From the NCBI GenBank assembly GCA_902781245.1, contig CACZIP010000217.1, forward strand, positions 1-5,056: a stretch of 5,056 bases of DNA, written 5' to 3'. The translations under genes were made by a program, and so were the position numbers. Origin of the DNA: an uncultured Coriobacteriaceae bacterium. GTDB lineage: Bacteria; Actinomycetota; Coriobacteriia; Coriobacteriales; Eggerthellaceae. The stretch's first letter is position 1. Each line of letters opens with the position of its first letter. The notes under the pieces were generated by a model. It did no database searches. It was not told where the DNA came from and worked only from the letters and a program-made list of their open reading frames with translations. Of this stretch, positions 1 to 4,966 are shown piece after piece.

Positions 1-23
1 TCTGAAGGTCAACAATCGTGGTG
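1..23 (+). repeat. IS left terminal inverted repeat (IRL)
   Basis: Starts TCTGAAGGT and ends AATCGTGGTG. It pairs with the reverse complement of 1195-1217 and of 1158-1180 at 22 of 23 bases (c here, a in the right copies, at position 10). The repeat may extend upstream by a base or more beyond the window edge. Confidence 0.88.
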
Positions 24-79
24 TTCTATAGGCGGGGCTTCGTGCTTGCCGAACCCCTCCGTCTGATACGATAACCCCA

Positions 80-151
80 GCCAAACAGAGCCGCCCGAGC
101 GGCCATCTCCTGCTCTGTTTGGCGACATTCCGGGAGATGGTCGTTCGGGCG
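80..151 (+). promoter_or_regulatory. Transposase leader: two competing long hairpins
   Basis: Hairpin A pairs 80-91 with 112-123 in 12 perfect base pairs (gccaaacagagc with gctctgtttggc), loop 92-111. Hairpin B pairs 92-112 with 131-151 in 21 base pairs including three G-U pairs, loop 113-130. The 5' arm of B starts exactly where the 5' arm of A ends and fills A's loop. With no linker between the arms, both cannot form in full, so they look like alternative folds. Neither is followed by a T tract, so this is not an obvious intrinsic terminator. Leader hairpins in other IS elements limit transposase expression from outside transcription; a similar role here is inference. Confidence 0.6.
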
Positions 152-163
152 CATCGGAATGTT

Positions 164-170
164 AGGGGGA
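164..170 (+). promoter_or_regulatory. Ribosome binding site of the transposase
   Basis: The purine run AGGGGGA ends four bases before the ATG at 175. It supports this start and lies just outside the 3' arm of hairpin B, so the site stays accessible when that hairpin is folded. Confidence 0.6.
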
Positions 171-174
171 CGCC

Positions 175-1146
175 ATGTCCGACGACCCTGTTGACCTTGC
201 GTGCCTTGTCGACTCTCTTTCAGAAAGCCAGATACGCGAACTGGAAGACGCTATCGGCGCCCGGAGGTGCCGGGAGAAGTACGGCGCCGACAGAATCGAC
301 GAGTTGCTGGAGGTTTGGGAGCACGTTCCGCCGTGCCCGACCTGCAGATGCAGGGAGCCCTTCAAAGACGGCTCCACTCCGCAGGGAAGAGCGAGGTGGC
401 GTTGCCCATCGTGCGGAGCCAGGTTCAGCGCGCTCACCGGGACGATATTCGCGAGCGCCAAGCTTCCGCTTTACAAGATCATCCGGATAGTCGAAGTGAT
501 GTGTCACAACGCCTCGCTTCGCCTCATCGAGCTGACCTGCGGAGTGAGCCATCCGACCGCCCATCTGTGGCGGCACAAGGTGTTCTCGACGATAGATTCC
601 TGGCAGGAGAAGGTGATGCTGTCTGGCAGGGTCTGGATCGACGAGATGTACTTCAACGACACCGACCTCCTGCACGACCTCGGGCGCAAGCCCAAGCGAG
701 GCCTTTCGAAGGACCTCATATGCGTCGTCGTGGCGATCGACGCCCACAAGAACGTCCTGGCCGTCGTGAGCGAGAACGGCAAGCCGTCGACCAAGCGGAT
801 CAACGCTGCGCTCGAGGCCCACATCGAACCGGGGTCGACCATCGTGCACGATTGCGAGAAGGCGCACAACGCCCTCGTCAAGAAACTGAGGCTCGTTGAC
901 GAGCGCTACAAGGCCAACACCGCAGACCCCGACTACCTGCTGCACATGGCCCTGGTTAACAACCTATGCTCGTGGATCAGGCGCTACGTCGGCAGGTTCT
1001 CTTGCATGAAGTCCGTCAATCTGCAGAGCTACCTGAACTGGTTCGTGTACCTGTTCCGAGTCCACCGCGACGAGGAGAAATGGCCGACGGAGGAAAGGGT
1101 CGTTCGCCATTTGGCGCTATCGGAAGGAACCCACCTGCGGAAATAA
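175..1146 (+). CDS. IS1595-family (ISXO2-like) DDE transposase
   Basis: This 323-residue protein catalyses cut-and-join of the surrounding element. An N-terminal helical part is followed by a zinc ribbon with C54-x2-C57 and C77-x2-C80, the DNA-binding module typical of the IS1595 family. Around residues 105-135 there is a helix-turn-helix-like stretch (RLIELTCGVSHPTAHLWRHK). The RNase-H-like catalytic domain shows D156 in VWIDEMYF and D226 in TIVHDCEKAH. The third acidic position appears to be asparagine (VNNLCSWIRRY, N262 or N263), as in the DDN subgroups of this family. The C-terminal NLQSYLNWFVYLFR block is also typical. The frame is intact and of normal length. The ATG at 175 was chosen for its AGGGGGA site. 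Catalytic assignments are by motif reading only. Confidence 0.9.
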   Translation: MSDDPVDLACLVDSLSESQIRELEDAIGARRCREKYGADRIDELLEVWEHVPPCPTCRCREPFKDGSTPQGRARWRCPSCGARFSALTGTIFASAKLPLYKIIRIVEVMCHNASLRLIELTCGVSHPTAHLWRHKVFSTIDSWQEKVMLSGRVWIDEMYFNDTDLLHDLGRKPKRGLSKDLICVVVAIDAHKNVLAVVSENGKPSTKRINAALEAHIEPGSTIVHDCEKAHNALVKKLRLVDERYKANTADPDYLLHMALVNNLCSWIRRYVGRFSCMKSVNLQSYLNWFVYLFRVHRDEEKWPTEERVVRHLALSEGTHLRK

Positions 1147-1218
1147 CCTCAAATTACCACCACGATTGTTTACCTTCAGAAAACCTCAAATTACCACCAC
1201 GATTGTTTACCTTCAGAA
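1145..1218 (+). repeat. Perfect tandem duplication (2 x 37 bp) of the IS right end
   Basis: Unit 1 is 1145-1181 and unit 2 is 1182-1218; they are identical base for base, and the identity runs two further bases (1219-1220). Each unit begins aacctcaaattacc and contains the whole 23-bp right terminal inverted repeat (1158-1180 and 1195-1217). Unit 1 starts inside the transposase stop codon TAA (1144-1146), so the reading frame is unaffected. The short word aacct occurs a third time at 1220-1224 just beyond the repeat, a possible microhomology for slippage. Confidence 0.95.
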
Positions 1219-1238
1219 AAACCTTTATGACCTAAAAT
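1212..1238 (+). promoter_or_regulatory. Weak candidate promoter spanning the IS right edge
   Basis: A -10-like TAAAAT (1233-1238) lies 15 bp after TTCAGA (1212-1217), the last six bases of the outer IS repeat, which resembles a -35 at 4 of 6 positions. The spacing is short. It is offered only as a candidate for transcription of the downstream gene at 1324, partly supplied by the element. Confidence 0.2.
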
Positions 1239-1270
1239 CCTAGCATGTAAGTAGGAATAGATGGGCTAGG
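1239..1270 (+). promoter_or_regulatory. Short dyad in the URO-D gene leader
   Basis: cctagc (1239-1244) and gctagg (1265-1270) form a perfect 6-bp inverted repeat with a 20-base loop, just after the candidate -10 box. It could be an operator or a weak hairpin. No known riboswitch consensus, such as the cobalamin box, is visible in the 106 bases between the IS and the gene. Confidence 0.25.
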
Positions 1271-1308
1271 CAAAGTTGGAGAGCGTTTGCGCACGTCCCA
1301 TCCAGTCG

Positions 1309-1316
1309 TAAGGAGG
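1309..1316 (+). promoter_or_regulatory. Strong ribosome binding site of the URO-D gene
   Basis: TAAGGAGG (1309-1316) is a near-complete match to the 16S anti-Shine-Dalgarno complement, seven bases before the ATG at 1324. It fixes that start and predicts efficient translation. Confidence 0.85.
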
Positions 1317-1323
1317 AACGACC

Positions 1324-2565
1324 ATGACGCAAGAGCAAGCACCGAAGATGTCCGCTTTCATACCACCGAGGCTGATGAAGCTTGGTGCCATTGCCAATTG
1401 GCCCAACGCCGACGTGCCTCTCGGAGCCCAGGTGAACGAGTACATTCCCGAGCTCTGCAAAGTGCCCTACGACTACCTGTTCAAAGATGACCCGGTGGCT
1501 ATGGCAGAGTGCACGCTTCTGACATGGGAGTACATCGGCATCGATCTGCTCGTGCTCAACACCGACTGCTACAACTTCGAAGTCGAAACGCTCGGCGGGA
1601 AGCTGTCGTTCTACGAGGACCATATTCCCGACGTCGACTGCAGCGACCTGTTCATCAAGAGTGCGGCCGACCTCGACAAGATCAAGTTCGAAGGGTTTGA
1701 GAAATCGCGTATTCCTTACCTCGTTGAATACTGTAAGGCGTACAAAGAGCTCTCCGGGCTCGATACCGTTCCCAGCTTCTCCGGCCCTTGGAGTATCGCA
1801 GCGAACCTGTACGGCATGGAGAACCTAATCGTGGATGCGGTTTCCGACCCCGAGTTCGTGCACGAGCTCATGGGCCGTCTGGTGCGGGACTTCCTGATTC
1901 CGTTCCACAAGGCCTTGGCCGAGCTGATTCCGGGTATGCAGGGAACCACGCTTGCCGACGCCATCGGCAGTCCGCCGCTTGTATCGAAGGAGCTCTTCGC
2001 GGAGTTTGTCGCCCCTTATGCTCAAGAGCTGCTCGATTCCTATCAGGCGAACGGCATCCTCAAGTACAACGGTGTGTGGGGCATTGCCGAGTACGAAGGC
2101 GAGGAGCGCGACGATTTCGTGCGCCAGCTGATCAAGACGGAAGGAACGCTCGGCGTGTTTGACCCCGATGTCTTGCTCGTGGGTCCGGAGTACTATCGCA
2201 AGCTCGCCGACGAACAGCTTGCGCCGCTGATGTTTGGTCTGAGCACCAACATCCTCCAGGACGATACGCCCGAAGAGGTTGCCGCGTCGGTCAAGAACTA
2301 CGTCCTCGGCGGAAAGGCCGGCATCACCCCGTTCTTGATGTTCCTCAGCAACATCGCACCGGAAACTCCCATCATCAATATCAGGACAGCTGTGGAAGCC
2401 ACCCATGTGTATGGTGCACCTGGAGCAACCGAGGACACGCCGTTCGAGCCGGTGGGCGAGGTCGAGAGCTTCGAGGACTTCCTGCGTGCCAAGATTGCGA
2501 ACAACGAGGAAGGCTACTCGTTCGCATGGCTTGAGAAGTCGGAGTACAGCTATCTGCTCCCATAG
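1324..2565 (+). CDS. Uroporphyrinogen decarboxylase (URO-D) superfamily protein, function unassigned
   Basis: A 413-residue soluble protein, longer than HemE (about 350). URO-D-fold landmarks are GPWSIAANLYGMENLIVDAV (154-173) with SDPEFVHELM (174-183), DAIGSPPLVSKELFAEFVAPYA (212-233), and the C-terminal block TPFLMFLSNIAPETPIINI (335-353). The N-terminal Arg-rich HemE signature (RQAGRY type) is absent, so heme synthesis is unlikely. In the corrinoid/thiol methyltransferase branch (MtaA, MtbA) an HxC and a later Cys bind zinc. Here the equivalent places read KYNGVWG (247-253) and LSNIAPETP (341-349). All five cysteines (45, 63, 82, 106, 137) lie in the first third, so that zinc site is missing. 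It is probably transcribed alone: the IS is upstream and a terminator follows. Substrate unknown; family call firm. Confidence 0.85.
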   Translation: MTQEQAPKMSAFIPPRLMKLGAIANWPNADVPLGAQVNEYIPELCKVPYDYLFKDDPVAMAECTLLTWEYIGIDLLVLNTDCYNFEVETLGGKLSFYEDHIPDVDCSDLFIKSAADLDKIKFEGFEKSRIPYLVEYCKAYKELSGLDTVPSFSGPWSIAANLYGMENLIVDAVSDPEFVHELMGRLVRDFLIPFHKALAELIPGMQGTTLADAIGSPPLVSKELFAEFVAPYAQELLDSYQANGILKYNGVWGIAEYEGEERDDFVRQLIKTEGTLGVFDPDVLLVGPEYYRKLADEQLAPLMFGLSTNILQDDTPEEVAASVKNYVLGGKAGITPFLMFLSNIAPETPIINIRTAVEATHVYGAPGATEDTPFEPVGEVESFEDFLRAKIANNEEGYSFAWLEKSEYSYLLP

Positions 2566-2597
2566 GGAAGTGTGATATTCGGTCGGCAAATTGCCGC

Positions 2598-2630
2598 AAG
2601 GGCGCTCTTCGGAGCGCCCTTCTTGTTTTC
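2598..2630 (+). terminator. Intrinsic terminator after the URO-D gene
   Basis: A perfect 10-bp stem pairs aagggcgctc (2598-2607) with gagcgccctt (2612-2621) around a TTCG loop closed by C-G, the very stable UUCG tetraloop. It is followed by a T-rich tail, cttgttttc. A small palindrome, cggcaaattgccg (2584-2596), sits immediately before it. It separates this gene from the xpaC-telA unit. Confidence 0.93.
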
Positions 2631-2671
2631 AGAAACGAGAGCCCCTCTTTGGCTGTATTCATTTCGGAAAG

Positions 2672-2694
2672 AGGCCACGAGAAATAGGCCACGA
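2672..2694 (+). repeat. Two direct repeats of aggccacga upstream of the xpaC promoter
   Basis: The 9-mer aggccacga occurs at 2672-2680 and 2686-2694, with a 14-bp period, shortly before the candidate -35 of the next gene. Direct repeats at about this spacing could bind a dimeric regulator on one face of the helix, but chance cannot be excluded. Confidence 0.3.
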
Positions 2695-2710
2695 TTAGGT
2701 GACGGTTGTT

Positions 2711-2737
2711 TTGAGCAATGGGCCAATCTGGTACATT
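2711..2737 (+). promoter_or_regulatory. Candidate extended -10 promoter for the xpaC-telA unit
   Basis: TGGTACATT (2729-2737) fits an extended -10 element (TGn then TACATT, 4 of 6). TTGAGC (2711-2716) is a possible -35 with a short 15-bp spacer. It lies between the preceding terminator and the GTG start at 2770, where a promoter is needed. Confidence 0.35.
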
Positions 2738-2769
2738 GTCAACGAGAGCAATATCGAGAAGGAACCTCA

Positions 2770-3525
2770 GTGAAGCAGTGGACGAAAGCCATAATCGCCG
2801 ACGTGGCGCTTGCCATCCTCGCCATCTTCCTATTCTCGCCAACTCAGCTGGCGCTGAGTCCGCTTGCGCCGAATCTTCTCGTTGCGGCTTCGAGCGTCAT
2901 CGGAGCTGTGGGCATTGGCGCCGCAGCAGTCAAGGTGAACGGCGACGCGATCAAGGCGATGCGCGCCGAGAAACGACTCGAGCTGGGGCCGGGCGAAGCG
3001 ACCGTCGACGACATCAAGATGGCGCTGCAGGAATATGAGAAGACGACTGCGGTAGGCGTTTACGCCAGACAAGCCATCGCCGAGCTCGAAGCGGCCGAGC
3101 GCAAGCGTAACACCTTGTACGAGATCATCGGCAACAAGTTCCAACCAGGCAGCATCACCTGGGAGAAGTTCGCCGAGGGCATCGAAGCGGCCACGCAGGC
3201 CATCGCGTTTAACTCCGCGCTTTTGACCAAGCGCATCAAGGCGTTCGACGTCGAAGATTACAAGCGCAACGCAAAGAACACCATCACCGGCCTGTTCAAC
3301 CGGGGCACCGTCCCGGAGGAAGTCAGGCAAGAGCGCCGCGCGATGTACGAGGCCAACCTCGACGAGATGCGCACCATCGTGACTGCGAACGAGCGCCTGC
3401 TCACCGAGCTTGACCGCTTCGCCATCGAGATGGGGCGGCTCGAGTCTGGCGCCAACGAGCAATCGAACGATCGCTTGCTCGAGGAGATAAACACGCTTGT
3501 GGACGAAACGAAGTACTACCGGTAA
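2770..3525 (+). CDS. XpaC-like membrane protein (5-bromo-4-chloroindolyl phosphate hydrolysis protein family)
   Basis: A 251-residue protein starting at GTG 2770 (MKQWTKAIIADVALAIL). GAGAAGGAA ends six bases upstream. An in-frame ATG at 2572 is rejected because it would run through the terminator and the promoter region. Two hydrophobic segments, about 7-23 and 32-54, form an N-terminal membrane hairpin. The rest is charged, helical and probably coiled-coil and cytoplasmic, ending VDETKYYR. The membrane-hairpin plus helical-tail plan, and a TelA-family gene immediately downstream, match the Bacillus xpaC-yaaN pair. XpaC is named for a phenotype on a chromogenic phosphate substrate; no phosphatase motif is visible here, so enzymatic activity should not be assumed. 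A role with the TelA partner at the membrane is inference. The family call rests on architecture and context more than on a signature motif. Confidence 0.7.
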   Translation: MKQWTKAIIADVALAILAIFLFSPTQLALSPLAPNLLVAASSVIGAVGIGAAAVKVNGDAIKAMRAEKRLELGPGEATVDDIKMALQEYEKTTAVGVYARQAIAELEAAERKRNTLYEIIGNKFQPGSITWEKFAEGIEAATQAIAFNSALLTKRIKAFDVEDYKRNAKNTITGLFNRGTVPEEVRQERRAMYEANLDEMRTIVTANERLLTELDRFAIEMGRLESGANEQSNDRLLEEINTLVDETKYYR

Positions 3526-3529
3526 CAAA

Positions 3530-3591
3530 CATGGAGGGGTGCGCTCCTCCATGATGAAAGTGGTTTCATGGGCGGGCGGCACCCGCTCATG
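3530..3591 (+). promoter_or_regulatory. Structured intercistronic region between xpaC and telA
   Basis: The 87-base gap holds two strong hairpins. The first pairs catggagggg (3530-3539) with ctcctccatg (3544-3553), 10 bp with one G-U and a tgcg loop. The second pairs 3567-3576 with 3582-3591, 10 bp with one G-U and loop cggca. A weaker hairpin (3554-3559 with 3564-3569) competes with the second. No T tract follows either, so full termination is unlikely. They end seven bases before the telA ribosome binding site. Roles in mRNA processing, stability or differential expression are possible but unproven. Confidence 0.6.
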
Positions 3592-3597
3592 CAAAGC

Positions 3598-3605
3598 GGA
3601 AAGGA
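3598..3605 (+). promoter_or_regulatory. Ribosome binding site deciding the telA start
   Basis: GGAAAGGA ends seven bases before ATG 3613. An upstream in-frame ATG at 3568 lies inside a hairpin arm with no good site before it, so 3613 is preferred. Confidence 0.7.
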
Positions 3606-3612
3606 TTCCACT

Positions 3613-4791
3613 ATGGCTTTCGATTTGACGATTCCCGATCCTGAGGAAACCAAGCAGCAAGTTGCCATCGAGCTGTCCGTGCCCGATGTCGAGCAGGCGA
3701 AAGAGGAAGTGGCCAAGGACGTGGCGGTCACCGAGGCATATGCGCAGGTGATCGATGACACCGCAGCTGAGCGCGGCCAGCAGATCATGCAGGTCGACCT
3801 CGACTCGTACGAGGCCAAGCGCGAGATCACGCAGGCAATCGAGAACCTCGGCGCCGACATCGCCTACAAGTCCACGGCGAAAAACGAAATGCTCGCACGC
3901 CGCATGAAGACCCTCGGAAAGCAGGGCGGCGACACAGGCGAAGTGGCCAAGAACCTCGAGGAGCTGGCCATCACGATGCGCGACCTCGACCCGAAGGGCA
4001 TCGACTTCGCGAAGGGCAGCCGCATGGGCAAGCTGTTCAACCCGGTGCGCCGTTACTTCGAGCGGTACAAGACAGCCGATGCCGAAATCGCTTCGATCGT
4101 GAAGTCGCTCGACACCGGCAAGGACATGCTGCACAACGACAACGTCACGCTCGAGCTCGAAGAGGCGCAGATGCGCGAGTTGACCAAGCAGCTCAACCAG
4201 CAGATCGAGATCGGCCTCGACCTCGACGCATACTTATCGCAGGCCATCGAGCAGGCGAAAGCCTCCGGCACGGCCGACCCCGACCGCATCAGGTTCGTCG
4301 AGGAGGAAGTGCTCTTCCCGCTGCGCCAGAAGATCACCGACTTCCAGCAGCTTCAGCTCGTCAACCAGCAGGGCATCGTGTCCATGAACGTACTGCGCCG
4401 CAACAACTCCGAGCTCATCCGCGCCGTCGACCGTGCCGAGCATGTCACGGTGTCGGCCCTGCGCGTGGCCGTCACGGTGGCTGGTGCGCTGTACAACCAG
4501 CGCATCGTGCTCGACAAGGTGAAGGCGCTCAACGAGACGACGAACGCCATGATCTCGTCAACCGCCACGATGCTCAAGGAGCAGGGAACCGAGATCCAAA
4601 CCACAGCAGGTGAGTCGAACATCTCGGTCGAGACGCTACAGCAGTCCTTTGCCGATACGCTGCAGGCGCTCGAGGACATCAGCAACTACAAGCAGGCGGC
4701 GCTTCCGCGCATCCGCCAGACGATCGACGATTTCTATATGCTCGCCGAAACCGGCGAAAAGCACTTGCGCCAGATTGAGAGCGCCAGCTAG
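3613..4791 (+). CDS. TelA/KlaA family protein (toxic anion resistance, YaaN-like)
   Basis: A 392-residue, almost wholly helical and highly charged cytoplasmic protein with no membrane segment. Family landmarks are LDPKGIDF (125-132) in the LDP-x-x-ID-F block, NPVRRYFERY (143-152), DMLHNDNVTLELEE (171-184), FPLRQKITDFQQLQLVNQQG (235-254), and a C-terminal NNSELIRAVDRAEHVTVSAL (264-283) with VAVTVAGALYNQRIVL (285-300). Length is normal for the family (about 370-400). Members were named for tellurite resistance on plasmid RK2. Chromosomal relatives in Firmicutes are linked to tolerance of envelope-active compounds, but the biochemistry is unknown. It follows the XpaC-like gene by 87 bp and is probably cotranscribed; the two products likely form one membrane-associated unit. 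The start at ATG 3613 (MAFDLTIPDPEE) is set by GGAAAGGA; a terminator follows. Family call firm, substrate open. Confidence 0.9.
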   Translation: MAFDLTIPDPEETKQQVAIELSVPDVEQAKEEVAKDVAVTEAYAQVIDDTAAERGQQIMQVDLDSYEAKREITQAIENLGADIAYKSTAKNEMLARRMKTLGKQGGDTGEVAKNLEELAITMRDLDPKGIDFAKGSRMGKLFNPVRRYFERYKTADAEIASIVKSLDTGKDMLHNDNVTLELEEAQMRELTKQLNQQIEIGLDLDAYLSQAIEQAKASGTADPDRIRFVEEEVLFPLRQKITDFQQLQLVNQQGIVSMNVLRRNNSELIRAVDRAEHVTVSALRVAVTVAGALYNQRIVLDKVKALNETTNAMISSTATMLKEQGTEIQTTAGESNISVETLQQSFADTLQALEDISNYKQAALPRIRQTIDDFYMLAETGEKHLRQIESAS

Positions 4792-4811
4792 CGCGAAATA
4801 ACATGCACGTG

Positions 4812-4853
4812 AATCGCACCGAAGGGGGCGCCTCTTCGGTGCGATTTCGTTTT
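4812..4853 (+). terminator. Intrinsic terminator of the xpaC-telA unit
   Basis: A perfect 13-bp stem pairs aatcgcaccgaag (4812-4824) with cttcggtgcgatt (4834-4846). It extends inward by one G-U and two G-C pairs (to 4827/4831), and is followed by the T-rich tail ttcgtttt. It begins 20 bases after the telA stop. Confidence 0.92.
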
Positions 4854-4861
4854 GATGGGAC

Positions 4862-4888
4862 AACCAAAAGAGACAGTCTCTTTTGGTT
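4862..4888 (+). repeat. Perfect 27-bp dyad (13-1-13) before the ABC gene
   Basis: aaccaaaagagac (4862-4874) and its exact reverse complement gtctcttttggtt (4876-4888) flank a single central a. The near-absent loop makes it better suited to a DNA-binding dimer (operator) than to a hairpin. As RNA it could still form 12 bp with a 3-base loop, and its A4/T4 arms could act as a weak second, bidirectional terminator. It lies 79 bp upstream of the ABC ATPase start, so control of that gene is a reasonable inference. Confidence 0.7.
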
Positions 4889-4931
4889 AGTAAGCCAGCA
4901 CCCTTGTGGAATCGGCGCGTTGCGTTTCGGG

Positions 4932-4937
4932 TATCAT
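4932..4937 (+). promoter_or_regulatory. Candidate -10 box for the ABC gene
   Basis: TATCAT matches the -10 consensus at 5 of 6 positions and is placed about 30 bases before the ATG. No convincing -35 at normal spacing was found (TTGTGG at 4904 is 22 bp away), so the call is tentative and activator dependence is possible. Confidence 0.3.
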
Positions 4938-4966
4938 ACTCAAAAAGATCGGGAGTCGGAGGAAGC

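Larger units (their letters stand above)
1..1217 (+). mobile_element. IS1595-family (ISXO2-like) insertion sequence, complete, with doubled right end
   Basis: The element is bounded by a terminal inverted repeat that begins TCTGAAGGT at base 1 and is matched in reverse complement at 1195-1217 (22 of 23 positions, the only mismatch at repeat position 10). A second identical right repeat lies at 1158-1180, so the element could equally be read as ending at 1180. Between the ends lies one intact transposase gene. A size of about 1.2 kb, a single DDE transposase with an N-terminal zinc ribbon, and short terminal repeats fit the IS1595 family, which usually makes 8-bp target duplications. The left flank is outside the window, so a target duplication cannot be tested; the 8 bases after the outer right end are aaaaacct. 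The intact frame and well-matched ends suggest a recently active copy. Confidence 0.88.

Noticed and set aside
80..151. Pseudoknot formed by both leader stems at once.
   Set aside because: The two 5' arms are directly adjacent with no linker to cross a stem of about 20 bp, so full simultaneous formation is not geometrically possible; treated as alternatives.
220..945. Open frame on the - strand (241 codons) opposite the transposase.
   Set aside because: The + strand frame has zinc-ribbon and DDE motifs; the antisense frame has none.
1145..1218. Direct repeats read as a small CRISPR array.
   Set aside because: The copies are contiguous with no spacers and contain the IS terminal repeat.
1218..1323. 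Cobalamin riboswitch ahead of the URO-D gene, suggested by the corrinoid links of the family.
   Set aside because: The gap is only 106 bases, has no recognisable cobalamin-box consensus, and shows only one 6-bp dyad.
1825..2589. Open frame on the - strand (254 codons) opposite the URO-D gene.
   Set aside because: It is a shadow of a well-supported gene, with no ribosome site and no family motif.
2572..2769. N-terminal extension of the XpaC-like protein to ATG 2572.
   Set aside because: It would translate straight through a strong terminator and the promoter region, and lacks hydrophobic or domain logic. GTG 2770 has a good ribosome site and starts at the first membrane helix.
3568..3612. 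ATG 3568 as the start of the TelA-family protein.
   Set aside because: It lies inside a hairpin with no ribosome site. ATG 3613 has GGAAAGGA at good spacing and gives the usual N-terminus.
2830..4134. Long open frame on the - strand (434 codons) running across both xpaC and telA and the gap between them.
   Set aside because: It is rich in His, Arg, Leu and Val with no recognisable domain, which is the usual look of an antisense shadow of GC-rich codons. Both + strand genes have proper starts, ribosome sites and family motifs.
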